Shown: positions 8,591-15,804 of the stretch, piece after piece
Layout of the letters: the number at the start of each line of letters is the position of its first letter
Numbering within the stretch: the stretch's first letter is position 1
Assembly (NCBI GenBank): GCA_904419775.1
Contig: CAJFSX010000015.1
Location: forward strand, 1 to 32,233
Source of the DNA: Candidatus Pararuminococcus gallinarum
GTDB lineage: Bacteria > Bacillota > Clostridia > Oscillospirales > Ruminococcaceae
Direction: 5' to 3'
DNA: 32,233 nucleotides
The notes under the pieces: model-generated
The model's database searches: none
Told to the model about the DNA's origin: nothing
Seen by the model: only the letters and a program-made list of their open reading frames with translations
Position numbers and translations under genes: made by a program

Positions 8591-8620
8591 GCCGCTTTGG
8601 GCCGCTTTGGGCCAAAGCGC
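8591..8620. repeat. Short tandem duplication with palindromic end
   Basis: GCCGCTTTGG occurs twice head to tail at 8591-8600 and 8601-8610. The second copy also forms an inverted repeat with CCAAAGCG (CGCTTTGG-G-CCAAAGCG, 8603-8619). It sits in the 246-base divergent gap between the CBS-domain gene and the HD gene, which otherwise holds only the two promoters. Confidence 0.6.
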
Positions 8621-8692
8621 TCTATTGTCGCCCGCTACTTTTGATTTTTGCCTTCCAGAAAAACCTCACCCGGCAGCGCGCCTTTATGGTGC

Positions 8693-8721
8693 TTGCGCCT
8701 CTCATCCAGAAAGGATATAAT
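8693..8721 (+). promoter_or_regulatory. Sigma-A promoter of the HD-domain gene
   Basis: TTGCGC at 8693-8698 and a perfect TATAAT at 8716-8721 have a 17-base spacer. The site lies 32 bases before the ATG at 8754, with AGGGGGA at 8741-8747 as the ribosome binding site. Confidence 0.72.
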
Positions 8722-8753
8722 GGTAAAAAAACGTGAACTTAGGGGGATATTTT

Positions 8754-9269
8754 ATGAAGCGTTCTATTTTTATCAGCAACATTATCCAGGAAATGGCTGA
8801 CTATGACAAGGGTTCTCCCAAACACATCAACCATTTCCTCAAGGTATTCTCCTATGCCCGGACTATTGGCATTCTGGAAGGGTTGGACAAAGAAACCCGG
8901 CTGATTCTGGAAACGGCGGCGGTTCTTCACGACATAGGCATTCCTATCTCCAAGGAGAAGTACGGCTCTAGCGCCGGTCATTATCAGGAGCTGGAAGGGC
9001 CTCCTATTGCCGAAAAATTGCTAAAAAAATACGCGGTCTCTGAGGAACTGATCCAGCGGGTCTGTTATCTTATCGGGCATCATCATACCTATTCGGCCAT
9101 TGATGGCATGGACTATCAGATTTTAATCGAAGCCGACTTCCTCGTCAACTGCGATGAGGAGAAAATGACCCCGGAGCAGATTGATCATATCCGCAGTAAA
9201 TATTTCCGGACCAAAACCGGAAAACGTTTGCTGGACGACCTCTTCCCTCCTAAAGCTGAAAATCCGTGA
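8754..9269 (+). CDS. HD-domain phosphohydrolase
   Basis: A 171-residue all-helical HD-superfamily protein. The metal-binding signature is present: early histidines (H24/H27 in PKHINHFLK), the HD pair at residues 59-60 in AAVLHDIGIP, and downstream histidines in IGHHHTYSAIDG, followed by a late Asp (LIEADFLVN). Stand-alone proteins of this type hydrolyse phosphoester bonds of nucleotides or cyclic nucleotides; the substrate here is unknown. I start it at ATG 8754, 6 bases after AGGGGGA, rather than at the in-frame GTG at 8733 that lies upstream of the ribosome binding site. It has its own promoter and a short terminator and looks monocistronic. Confidence 0.85.
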   Translation: MKRSIFISNIIQEMADYDKGSPKHINHFLKVFSYARTIGILEGLDKETRLILETAAVLHDIGIPISKEKYGSSAGHYQELEGPPIAEKLLKKYAVSEELIQRVCYLIGHHHTYSAIDGMDYQILIEADFLVNCDEEKMTPEQIDHIRSKYFRTKTGKRLLDDLFPPKAENP

Positions 9270-9281
9270 GGATTTTATTTT
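9259..9281 (+). terminator. Terminator overlapping the HD gene's stop codon
   Basis: AAAATCC (9259-9265) pairs with GGATTTT (9270-9276) around the tetraloop GTGA, which contains the TGA stop of the HD gene at 9267-9269. An A/T-rich tail (ATTTTATTTT) follows. The stem is only 7 bp, so strength is uncertain. Confidence 0.55.
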
Positions 9282-9480
9282 ATCTTTCCTGCGGATCCTT
9301 TCGGAACTGAAAATCCGGACAGGCCGGATCCTCCCTTCCAATGCGGGTCTTCTCCCCAATCTTGTAGTTGCGGCTGAAAAAGCTGCCCTTCCTTCGGCAG
9401 AAGAAGCAGGGGGGCCGGCGGTAGGTGCTTCCCCGGTCATCAGCATAAAAGTATTGGCACTCCCAGCATTTTCTCTCCAC
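9280..9480 (-). CDS. Small cysteine-rich protein, possible zinc-binding
   Basis: A 66-residue open frame on the minus strand, convergent to the HD gene. It has two C-x2-C pairs (KCWECQYFY near the start and PPCFFCRRKG in the middle) and a late single Cys in ACPDFQFRK. The pattern resembles short zinc-finger-like proteins that are common and uncharacterised in Clostridia. Coding is supported by AGAGGTGA 7 bases upstream of the GTG at 9480 (GTG at 9486 is too near that site) and by an extended -10 sequence at 9501-9509. I do not recognise the family, and no function can be given. Confidence 0.55.
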   Translation of the reverse strand: MERKCWECQYFYADDRGSTYRRPPCFFCRRKGSFFSRNYKIGEKTRIGREDPACPDFQFRKDPQER

Positions 9481-9500
9481 ACGCACTCACCTCTTTGTTT

Positions 9501-9509
9501 AGTATACCA
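9501..9509 (-). promoter_or_regulatory. Extended -10 promoter element of the small Cys-rich gene
   Basis: The minus strand reads TGGTATACT (9509-9501), an extended -10 (TGn followed by TATACT), about 20 bases upstream of the GTG start at 9480. The -35 region is weak, which an extended -10 can offset. Confidence 0.45.
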
Positions 9510-9600
9510 CAAACCAGCACCTATTACGACGGCACATGTCCCCGCTTTTCTCCGCGCGGCAGCACCGGCATAAACCAAAAGTCAGCCTCTGATCTTAATA

Positions 9601-9629
9601 TTGCAGGGAAATTGGCGATATGTTACACT
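9601..9629 (+). promoter_or_regulatory. Promoter of the D-2-hydroxyacid dehydrogenase gene
   Basis: TTGCAG at 9601-9606, a 17-base spacer and TACACT at 9624-9629, preceded by TGT so that the -10 is of the extended type. It lies 33 bases before the ATG at 9663. Confidence 0.65.
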
Positions 9630-9662
9630 GGGGATAGGAAAAGAGGAAAGGATGCTGACTTG

Positions 9663-10610
9663 ATGCATATTGTTTTATTAGAACCTTTGGGGATTTCTGA
9701 AGAGATACTGCATTCATATGCCAAGCCTCTGCTGGAGGCCGGACATACCTTCGCCGCATACCCCAAAGATACAGATCCTCAGGTGCAGATACAGCGCGCA
9801 AAAGATGCCGATGTGATCATGATCGCCAACATGCCTTTGACCGGCGATGTCATCCGGGCCTGCAAACACCTTCGGTTCATCGATGTGGCTTTCACCGGTG
9901 TTGACCATGTGGATTTAGCCGCAGCCAAGGAAATGGGGGTTGCCGTCAGCAATGCTGCGGGTTATTCCACCCAGGCGGTGGCAGAACTTACCCTCTGCAT
10001 GATGCTTTCCCTGCTGCGGAACGTTCCTCAGGTAGATGCCCGCTGCCGGCAGGGCAAGACAAAAGATGGCTTAGTCGGCCGAGAACTAGCTGGAAAGACC
10101 GTAGGAATCGTTGGAACCGGCGCTATCGGCCTTCGCACCGCTCAGCTCTGCAAAGCCTTTGGTTGCCGGATCATTGCCTATGCCCCCCGTCCCAAGGAAG
10201 CTGCCCAGGGCTTGGTGGAGTATGTTTCTTTGGAGGAGCTCCTATCTCAATCGGATATCGTCTCCCTCCACTGCCCCCTCAACGACAGCTCCCGTCATCT
10301 GATCAACAAAGAGAAGATCGCCATGATGAAGCCCTCGGCGCTTCTCATTAATGCGGCCAGGGGTCCTGTGGTAGATTCTGCCGCTTTGGCCGATGCTCTG
10401 AACAATGGCGCCATCGCCGGAGCCGGCATCGACGTCTTTGAGGACGAGCCTCCACTCGATCCATCCCATCCTCTGCTGCACAGCAAAAATACCATCGTCA
10501 CTCCCCATGTGGCCTTTGCATCCCAGGAATCCATGGTGGCGCGGGCACAGATTGTCTTTGACAATATCCTCCGATGGGCCGCCGGAAAACAGCAAAATAT
10601 TGTTCTTTAA
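9663..10610 (+). CDS. D-2-hydroxyacid dehydrogenase, NAD-dependent
   Basis: A 315-residue oxidoreductase that interconverts 2-oxoacids and D-2-hydroxyacids. The Rossmann domain carries GTGAIG at 151-156 after the LAGKTVGIV strand; catalytic Arg233 is in NAARGPVVD, Glu262 in DVFEDEPP and His282 in TPHVAF, the complete R-E-H triad. Overall it is closest to the phosphoglycerate dehydrogenase-like branch without the C-terminal ACT domain, so serine biosynthesis is possible but glyoxylate, lactate or other substrates are equally plausible. The frame is open further upstream, but AGGAAAGGA at 9644-9652 places the start at ATG 9663 or the adjacent TTG 9660. It stands alone between its promoter and a strong terminator. 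Confidence 0.9.
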   Translation: MHIVLLEPLGISEEILHSYAKPLLEAGHTFAAYPKDTDPQVQIQRAKDADVIMIANMPLTGDVIRACKHLRFIDVAFTGVDHVDLAAAKEMGVAVSNAAGYSTQAVAELTLCMMLSLLRNVPQVDARCRQGKTKDGLVGRELAGKTVGIVGTGAIGLRTAQLCKAFGCRIIAYAPRPKEAAQGLVEYVSLEELLSQSDIVSLHCPLNDSSRHLINKEKIAMMKPSALLINAARGPVVDSAALADALNNGAIAGAGIDVFEDEPPLDPSHPLLHSKNTIVTPHVAFASQESMVARAQIVFDNILRWAAGKQQNIVL

Positions 10611-10664
10611 AGCGAATTCGTATTTACTTCCCCTTGAAAGATGCTAACAGCGCGCCTCCAGAAT

Positions 10665-10711
10665 AAAAAAAGCTATCCACGCATCAATATTTCTGCATGG
10701 ATAGCTTTTTT
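10665..10711. terminator. Terminator after the dehydrogenase
   Basis: AAAAAAGCTATCCACGCA (10665-10682) pairs with the segment ending GCATGGATAGCTTTTTT at 10711, with one mismatch and a short loop. A-rich and T-rich flanks make it usable on both strands; on the minus strand it overlaps the end of the decayed XRE gene. Confidence 0.85.
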
Positions 10712-10972
10712 CCTGACCGCTCCTGATTCCCTTTTAAGGAGAAAGCTACAGCGGCCGATCCGCTTCGGTTAGGAGTTTCTGTCCGTCCCAGTAAATAAGT
10801 CAATGGAAACATCGAAATAATCGGCGAATAAAATGAGGGGATTGTAATCTGCTTCTCTCTCCTCATTTTCATAGCGGCTAATTGTGTTCTGAGCTATGTT
10901 AAAATTTATTCCAAATTTCAGCTGAGAAATTTGTCTACTTTTTCAAAGCTTTTTAAGAATAAATATATGCAT
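10684..10972 (-). pseudogene. Decayed XRE-family helix-turn-helix regulator
   Basis: Reading the minus strand from an ATG at 10972 gives LKKL, then an in-frame TGA, then KSRQISQLKFGINF, NIAQNTISRYENEER, the unmistakable XRE/Cro HTH pattern (the TGA sits where Arg, CGA, is expected in LKKLRKSR). A frameshift after ENEER moves to the frame reading EADYNPLILFADYFDVSID, and a second shift moves to YLLGRTETPNR, the standard C-terminal end of small Clostridia XRE regulators. So one nonsense change and two indels break the gene. AAGGAG lies at 10974-10979. It faces the membrane zinc-ribbon gene at 11045, with which it shares a 72-base regulatory gap. The alignment to the family is from memory of its consensus. 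Confidence 0.75.
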
Positions 10973-10977
10973 TCTCC

Positions 10978-11023
10978 TTGACATCACTATCTCAAAATGG
11001 CATTATTTTATTGTCACATTTTG
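10978..11023 (+). promoter_or_regulatory. Promoter with embedded inverted repeat upstream of the zinc-ribbon pair
   Basis: TTGACA at 10978-10983, 17-base spacer and CATTAT at 11001-11006 preceded by TGG (extended -10). An inverted repeat CAAAATG (10993-10999) and CATTTTG (11017-11023) straddles the -10 and the predicted start near 11013, which is where a repressor would bind. The neighbouring decayed XRE gene is the obvious former regulator. Confidence 0.6.
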
Positions 11024-11044
11024 GTATATAATGGAGGGAGTTCG

Positions 11045-11395
11045 ATGATTTGGGGAATTCTTCTGTCTGCTTTTGGTTTGGGAGGCACGTTTGGGTTCTG
11101 GAATTATATCGCCAACGATATCCGCTACAGCTATAGAAGCCCTTTCACAAGCCATGAATTGACCATTCTATGTCTGCTCTTTCTTTCCATTGCCATGCTT
11201 CTTGCCGGTATTCTGGTAATCATTTTCGCTGTCATCCGAAAGAATAACCAGGATAGACTCCAGCGGGTAGAGCGGATGGGGCCTGGCAACCAGATGGCGG
11301 GGGTCTGCCCCCAATGCGGATTAAACATTACATCTGGGACAGAGATATGCCCCAGATGCGGTTATTCTATGATAAAAAGCGAGGAGGAATTATAA
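11045..11395 (+). CDS. Two-helix membrane protein with C-terminal zinc ribbon
   Basis: A 116-residue protein with hydrophobic segments at about 2-20 and 39-64 and a C-terminal zinc ribbon, CPQCG at 88-92 and CPRCG at 102-106. A short basic/amphipathic stretch (RKNNQDRLQRVERM) joins the second helix to the ribbon, which is probably cytoplasmic. The start ATG at 11045 follows GGAGGGA by 5-6 bases. Its stop TAA shares a base with the next gene's ATG, so the pair is coupled. I recognise no named family; zinc-ribbon membrane proteins like this are common and mostly uncharacterised. Confidence 0.8.
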   Translation: MIWGILLSAFGLGGTFGFWNYIANDIRYSYRSPFTSHELTILCLLFLSIAMLLAGILVIIFAVIRKNNQDRLQRVERMGPGNQMAGVCPQCGLNITSGTEICPRCGYSMIKSEEEL

Positions 11396-11718
11396 TGGCG
11401 AGATCTACTTTCACCATTCCCTATCAGTGCAGCTTTGAAGAAGCGCAGAAAAAGGTAGAATCTATTCTGCAGGACAACGGCTACCATCCCCAGGTGATCA
11501 AAACCGGTGAAAATGTGTGGAAAAATGGAGTCGGGATGCTGACGGCCATGAAATTTGTAAAGGTAGAATATGGTCCCGGACAAATTCAGCTCTCCGCCTG
11601 GGTACAGGTTGGCATCGGCAGCGTGGGCGGTGGAGAAATGGATTTAAATGGTGTTGTTGGGGCTATCCCCAAGAAGCAGCTGTTAAAATTAATTGAGAAG
11701 ATCAAACAAGCTTTTTAA
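11395..11718 (+). CDS. Hypothetical protein coupled to the zinc-ribbon membrane protein
   Basis: A 107-residue soluble-looking protein beginning MARSTFTIPY and ending LLKLIEKIKQAF. The middle is beta-strand-like (FVKVEYGPGQIQLSAWVQVG) and a glycine-rich turn (GIGSVGGGEMDLNGVVG) precedes a charged C-terminal helix. No motif identifies a function. GAGGAGGAA at 11381-11389 provides a strong ribosome binding site and the start shares one base with the preceding stop, so the two proteins are made together and may interact. An ATG-like upstream extension of the frame lies inside the preceding gene and is not used. Confidence 0.72.
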   Translation: MARSTFTIPYQCSFEEAQKKVESILQDNGYHPQVIKTGENVWKNGVGMLTAMKFVKVEYGPGQIQLSAWVQVGIGSVGGGEMDLNGVVGAIPKKQLLKLIEKIKQAF

Positions 11719-11773
11719 AAAGTAGTAGAAGTTTTCCCCCTTTTCATTACTTTTAGTTTTTAAGAATAATCTC

Positions 11774-11813
11774 AAATGAGCCTCCAAACTTAATTGGTTT
11801 GGAGGCTCATTTT
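11774..11813 (+). terminator. Terminator of the zinc-ribbon gene pair
   Basis: AAATGAGCCTCCAAAC (11774-11789) and GTTTGGAGGCTCATTT (11797-11812) form a perfect 16-bp stem with a 7-base loop, ending in a short T run. The rest of the gap up to 12006 shows only the MarR promoter region. Confidence 0.88.
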
Positions 11814-11929
11814 GATCATCCAGGCATTCATCTTCACTATTTTGTAATGTCCGCTACCATCTTTGATTGCTTTTGCCTTTGCTTTTCTTTTCTAAATAGT
11901 ATGGATGCAAAATGTTCATAAAATCTCTC

Positions 11930-11976
11930 TTGATTGGGGGCTGTTCTTCCTCTATTATATTTACGTTATATATAAT
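11930..11976 (+). promoter_or_regulatory. Promoter and palindromic operator upstream of marR-ftsH
   Basis: TTGATT at 11930-11935 and TATTAT at 11953-11958 are 17 bases apart. An AT-rich imperfect palindrome of 23 bases (11954-11976, arms ATTATAT and ATATAAT) covers the -10 and the start region; a second TATAAT at 11971-11976 lies within it. MarR regulators usually bind such near-palindromes in their own promoters, so autoregulation is a reasonable inference. Confidence 0.55.
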
Positions 11977-12005
11977 ATAGCAAATAACTGAATAGGAGGC
12001 TTACT

Positions 12006-12470
12006 ATGGATGTACTGGTCTTTAAAGACAAGGTATGGGATCTGATGCGCAGCATCAATGAAAATGTCAACAATACTTTCCTGCGGATCAGCGAAGAACA
12101 CGGGCTTACCATGCTGCAGTTTCGCACCCTACTCACTGTCCGGGACGGCGCCGTGGGCAGCATCGGCACATTGGCCCACTCTTTGGGTGTTGCCAGCGCC
12201 AACGCTTCTTCCATGTGCAAGCGGCTGGAAAAGGAAGGCTTCCTTTCCCGCATCCGTGATACCCAGGATGAACGGGTGGTCAGCCTCCATTTGACCCCAA
12301 AGGGTCATGCCACTGTCCAGGCCATTGAGGATTCTCTCCGCGTCAAATTTTCCCCTGTGATGGAAAAGGAGCCGAAGGAAGAGATGCAGGCCATAGTTTT
12401 CGGATTGGAAAGCCTCAATCAACTAATGGAACGGCTCTCAGCCGTCCTGAAAGACAGTGAGCAGCAGTAA
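12006..12470 (+). CDS. MarR-family transcriptional regulator
   Basis: A 154-residue winged-helix regulator. Helices up to about residue 55 lead to a recognition helix region (GTLAHSLGVASANASSMCKRLEKEGFLSR, about 57-84), followed by the MarR wing DTQDERVVSLHLTPKG (about 85-101) and a C-terminal dimerisation helix pair. The ATG at 12006 has TAGGAGG 5-7 bases upstream. It precedes the ftsH paralogue by 27 bases in the same direction, so it probably controls that operon together with itself through the palindrome at 11954-11976. The inducing ligand is unknown. Confidence 0.9.
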   Translation: MDVLVFKDKVWDLMRSINENVNNTFLRISEEHGLTMLQFRTLLTVRDGAVGSIGTLAHSLGVASANASSMCKRLEKEGFLSRIRDTQDERVVSLHLTPKGHATVQAIEDSLRVKFSPVMEKEPKEEMQAIVFGLESLNQLMERLSAVLKDSEQQ

Positions 12471-12497
12471 ATATTCCCTTACAAAGGAGGAAACAGC

Positions 12498-14315
12498 ATG
12501 CAGGAGCAGAAAACCCCTAAAAAACCACTGATCTACTATGCTTGTATTGCCCTGGTAGTCCTTATCTTTCTGAATGCCCTTGTCTTCCCCATGTTTTCCA
12601 CCCAAATCACCGAAGTGGATTACAGCACATTCTTAACCCAGGTACAAAATCATCAGGTGACCAAGGCGGAAGTCAGTGATACACAGATCGCCTTTATCGT
12701 TCCGGACGAAAATGGCAGGGACAACTATTATGTCACCGGCCGAATGGATGATCCCGATCTCACCCAAACCCTATTTGATGCCGGTGTGCAATTTGGAAAG
12801 GTCATTCCCCAGGAAAGCTCCCCCCTGCTTTCCTTCCTCTTGACCTGGATCCTTCCCACCCTGATCTTCTTCGGTATCGGCGTCTTGCTTATGCGTTCCC
12901 TGCAGAAAAAGGCAGGCGGACAAAATGCCATGACCTTTGGCAAGAGCAATGCCAAAATCTATGTATCAGCGCAAACCGGAAAAACCTTTGCCGATGTGGC
13001 CGGTCAGGATGAGGCAAAAGAGGCACTGACTGAAATTGTGGATTTTCTCCACAATCCTCAGAAATATGCTGATATTGGTGCAAGCCTTCCCAAAGGCGCA
13101 TTGCTGGTAGGCCCTCCGGGAACCGGTAAAACCCTATTGGCCCAAGCTGTGGCCGGTGAAGCCAAAGTTCCCTTTTTCTCCATTTCCGGCTCGGAATTCG
13201 TGGAAATGTTTGTAGGTATGGGTGCCGCGAAGGTCCGCGACCTGTTCAAACAGGCCCAGGAAAAAGCTCCCTGTATCGTCTTTATCGACGAAATCGACAC
13301 CATCGGTAAAAAAAGAGACGGCGCTATGGGGATTGGCGGAAATGATGAGCGGGAACAGACCCTCAACCAGCTGCTTACCGAAATGGACGGCTTTGACGGC
13401 AGAAAGGGTGTTGTCATCCTCGCCGCCACCAACCGGCCCGAGACGCTGGATAAGGCCCTGCTCCGCCCAGGCCGTTTTGACCGCCGCATCCCGGTGGAGC
13501 TGCCCGACCTTCAGGGGCGTGAAGCTATTTTGAAGGTTCATGCCGCCAAGGTCAAAACAGATGGAAACATTGATTACAACGCCATTGCCCGCGCTACTTC
13601 CGGCGCCTCCGGCGCGGAGCTTGCTAATATCGTCAATGAGGCGGCACTCCGGGCGGTGAAATGCGGACGCAAAGCTGTCTGCCAAAGCGACCTGGAGGAA
13701 AGCGTCGAAGTGGTCATCGCCGGCTACCAGCGCAAAAATGCTGTCATCTCCCCGCGGGAAAAGGAGATCGTCTCCTACCACGAAATCGGACACGCTTTGG
13801 TTGCCGCCCTCCAAACCGATTCTGCTCCTGTTCATAAAATTACCATTGTGCCCCGCACCTCTGGCGCTCTGGGTTATACCATGCAGGTAGATGACACGGA
13901 GCGCGCCCTTCTCTCCAAGGAGGAGGCTTTCAACAAAATCGCCACCTTTACCGGAGGCCGGGCTGCGGAGGAGCTGATCTTTGGCACCTTTACTTCCGGC
14001 GCCTCCAACGATATTGAACAGGCTACCAAGCTGGCCCGCTCCATGGTGACCCGCCTAGGTATGAGCAAGGAATTTGACATGATGGCCCTGGAAACCGTCG
14101 ACAACCAATATCTTGGCGGCGACGCTTCCCTTGCATGCTCTCCCGAAACCTCTACAAAAATTGATGAAGAGGTCCTAGCACTCATTAAAAGCGCCCACGA
14201 AAAGGCAATCGGAATCCTCAAGGATAACATCGACAAGCTTCATGAGCTGGCGCATTATCTTCTGGAAAAAGAAACTATCACCGGAGAAGAGTTCATGACG
14301 ATCCTGAAAAAGTAG
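12498..14315 (+). CDS. ftsH: FtsH-family ATP-dependent zinc metalloprotease
   Basis: A 605-residue membrane-anchored AAA protease that unfolds and degrades membrane and cytoplasmic proteins. A first membrane helix lies at about 11-34, a short outside domain at about 35-105, and a second helix at about 108-131. The AAA domain has Walker A GPPGTGKT at 205-212, Walker B IVFIDEID at 260-267 and an arginine-finger region (RPGRFDRRI). The protease domain has the zinc motif HEIGH at 428-432 (HEAGH is more usual) and the third ligand Asp near 505 in [11 protein letters not shown]. The start has AAAGGAGG 6-8 bases upstream. Its placement behind a MarR gene suggests a regulated, possibly secondary FtsH; whether another copy exists cannot be seen in this window. 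Confidence 0.92.
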   Translation: MQEQKTPKKPLIYYACIALVVLIFLNALVFPMFSTQITEVDYSTFLTQVQNHQVTKAEVSDTQIAFIVPDENGRDNYYVTGRMDDPDLTQTLFDAGVQFGKVIPQESSPLLSFLLTWILPTLIFFGIGVLLMRSLQKKAGGQNAMTFGKSNAKIYVSAQTGKTFADVAGQDEAKEALTEIVDFLHNPQKYADIGASLPKGALLVGPPGTGKTLLAQAVAGEAKVPFFSISGSEFVEMFVGMGAAKVRDLFKQAQEKAPCIVFIDEIDTIGKKRDGAMGIGGNDEREQTLNQLLTEMDGFDGRKGVVILAATNRPETLDKALLRPGRFDRRIPVELPDLQGREAILKVHAAKVKTDGNIDYNAIARATSGASGAELANIVNEAALRAVKCGRKAVCQSDLEESVEVVIAGYQRKNAVISPREKEIVSYHEIGHALVAALQTDSAPVHKITIVPRTSGALGYTMQVDDTERALLSKEEAFNKIATFTGGRAAEELIFGTFTSGASNDIEQATKLARSMVTRLGMSKEFDMMALETVDNQYLGGDASLACSPETSTKIDEEVLALIKSAHEKAIGILKDNIDKLHELAHYLLEKETITGEEFMTILKK

Positions 14316-14376
14316 AGACTGCTAAACGGTACTTCTCATTTTGTTCTCCCGACGATTAAAAAGGAGGTTTCTCACA

Positions 14377-14769
14377 ATGAATTGGCTACGCAACTTTCTT
14401 TATGGCCGCCATGGCTCCGATGCCCTCTCCTTTGCCCTGATGATCTTGTTTATCATTCTTTCCATCCTAGGGCAGCTGCTTCGGTGGCCGGTTCTCTACT
14501 TTTTGGCCTATATCCCCCTGATCCTCTGTTTTTATCGAATGCTTTCCCGCAACCATGAAAGACGTTACAGGGAAAACGAGGCATTTCTTAAATTCTGGCG
14601 TCCCATCGGTCATTGGTTCTCCGTCCGGAAAAACCGGGCCATGGATAGCAAAACCCATCGCTACTACAAGTGCCCTCAGTGTAAACAGACCCTGCGGGTG
14701 CCGAGAGGAAAGGGAAAAATTGAAATCAGTTGTCCCAAATGCGGGAAAACCTTTGTCAAGAAAACCTGA
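14377..14769 (+). CDS. Membrane protein with C-terminal zinc ribbon
   Basis: A 130-residue protein with hydrophobic helices at about 17-33 and 37-54, a basic linker (RNHERRYRENEAF), and a C-terminal zinc ribbon with CPQC at 99-102 and CPKCG at 119-123. It begins at ATG 14377, 9 bases after AAGGAGG (14361-14367), and lies 61 bases behind ftsH with no terminator between them, so it probably belongs to the marR-ftsH transcript. Architecture resembles the 11045 gene product but sequence similarity is limited to the ribbon. I do not recognise a named family; a role with FtsH is inference from position only. Confidence 0.8.
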   Translation: MNWLRNFLYGRHGSDALSFALMILFIILSILGQLLRWPVLYFLAYIPLILCFYRMLSRNHERRYRENEAFLKFWRPIGHWFSVRKNRAMDSKTHRYYKCPQCKQTLRVPRGKGKIEISCPKCGKTFVKKT

Positions 14770-14820
14770 TACGGAACCTTTGCCCCATCAGCATAACAGC
14801 TCATGGGCAAAATACATGAA

Positions 14821-14858
14821 AAAGCGGTCCATGCCTTTTATGGCGTGGACCGCTTTCT
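14821..14858. terminator. Bidirectional terminator between zinc-ribbon gene and RNHCP gene
   Basis: AAAGCGGTCCATGCC (14821-14835) pairs with GGCGTGGACCGCTTT (14842-14856), with one G-T pair. T-rich tails on both strands fit the convergent genes ending at 14769 (+) and 14889 (-). Confidence 0.87.
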
Positions 14859-14888
14859 CTGTTAACTCCTGGATTGGGTTAAAGGCTA

Positions 14889-15326
14889 TCATTTTTTACA
14901 CGGTATAAGGCATCCATCGCCGCCCATGAGGGCAGTCAGCTCTTCGATGCGCTCTAATGGGAACGGCGGCTGGGATAGCGGCTTCATGGCAATGGACATC
15001 AGCTTCATCGGATTGTCATCCGCCGCCACCCGGTTGGAGCTCAAATGTCCGCACCGCCGGCAGCGGTGTATAATTGCCCATTCCCCATTTTTCCTCACCC
15101 ATACACCCACTGGATCCATAATGCCGCCGCAGTCAGCCTCCCGATCGCCGGGTTCAATATCCAGATGCAGGCTGCTCAGGCAGTTGGGGCAGTGGGTGCG
15201 ATGGCCGCCGCCCGCTCCGGCTGCTACCACCGGCCGGCCGCATACTTTGCAGGTGAAAGCATCGTTACAAGCATGGGTCTTATAATAGCCCTTCTCAAAT
15301 GATTTTCTCTTATTCTCTCGATTCAT
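14889..15326 (-). CDS. RNHCP-domain protein
   Basis: A 145-residue protein matching the RNHCP domain, a small uncharacterised cysteine-rich domain named for its conserved motif. It has FTCKVCGRPV (Cys26, Cys29), HRTHCPNCLSSLH (Cys46, Cys49), Cys66 in ADCGG, and HRCRRCGHLSSNRVAADDN (Cys89, Cys92), so three possible metal sites. The residue pattern C-x2-C repeated points to zinc or iron binding. The start is taken at ATG 15326, about 10 bases after AAGGAG; the longer open frame upstream runs into the preceding gene's end. It lies 28 bases downstream of a MarR gene on the same strand, suggesting one transcript. Biological role is unknown. Confidence 0.85.
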   Translation of the reverse strand: MNRENKRKSFEKGYYKTHACNDAFTCKVCGRPVVAAGAGGGHRTHCPNCLSSLHLDIEPGDREADCGGIMDPVGVWVRKNGEWAIIHRCRRCGHLSSNRVAADDNPMKLMSIAMKPLSQPPFPLERIEELTALMGGDGCLIPCKK

Positions 15327-15354
15327 TGGGTCATTGCTCCTTGGATGCCCCATG

Positions 15355-15786
15355 CTACAACATGGTGGCAAGATATTTTTTTAATCCATCTCGATATTTT
15401 TGGGTCAGCCGCAGGTATTCCTGTTGTTCGTCTTCTGTCCACTCTTTCCAAATTTTATTTTCAATTTCAAAGAGCGGCTGAATCTTTTCCGCCGCATAGG
15501 TTTTTCCCTTCTCCGTCAAACAGACCACGGTATTCCTTCCCTTGCCCTGCGCAAGGTATACAATTTCTTCTTTTTCCAGCTTCCTGATGGCGGAATTGAT
15601 CGTCTGTCTGCTGATGCCGGTTAATCTGCTGATTTCGCTCTGTAAGCAGTTGGTCCCTTTTTCACATATGACATATAAAATGTTCTGTACGCTATCCGAA
15701 ATATTCATCTTTACGGCTGCCTCGTGGTAGAGCGCATTGATTTCCCCCGCCAAATAGGTATACTGTCCCGCCTTGAGATAATGCAT
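15355..15786 (-). CDS. MarR-family transcriptional regulator
   Basis: A 143-residue winged-helix regulator. The HTH is CLQSEISRLTGISRQTINSAIRKLEKEEI (about residues 46-74) with the wing GKGRNTVVCLTEKG (about 79-92), and amphipathic helices at both ends form the dimer. The start ATG at 15786 follows AAGGAG by 8 bases; an in-frame upstream ATG at 15816 lies within the operator and ahead of the ribosome binding site and is less likely. The promoter at 15821-15848 matches consensus and carries direct repeats, so strong expression with self-repression is likely. The RNHCP gene downstream is the only apparent co-transcribed partner. Confidence 0.88.
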   Translation of the reverse strand: MHYLKAGQYTYLAGEINALYHEAAVKMNISDSVQNILYVICEKGTNCLQSEISRLTGISRQTINSAIRKLEKEEIVYLAQGKGRNTVVCLTEKGKTYAAEKIQPLFEIENKIWKEWTEDEQQEYLRLTQKYRDGLKKYLATML

Positions 15787-15804
15787 CCTTTCATCTCCTT
15801 GTAT

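Noticed and set aside
8532..8720. 62-residue open frame on the plus strand before the HD gene
   Set aside because: No ribosome binding site, low-complexity sequence, and it covers two promoters and a repeat.
11027..11032. TATAAT just before the zinc-ribbon gene
   Set aside because: Transcription from it would begin after the GGAGGGA ribosome binding site at 11033, leaving a nearly leaderless message; the TTGACA/TGGCATTAT promoter further upstream fits better.
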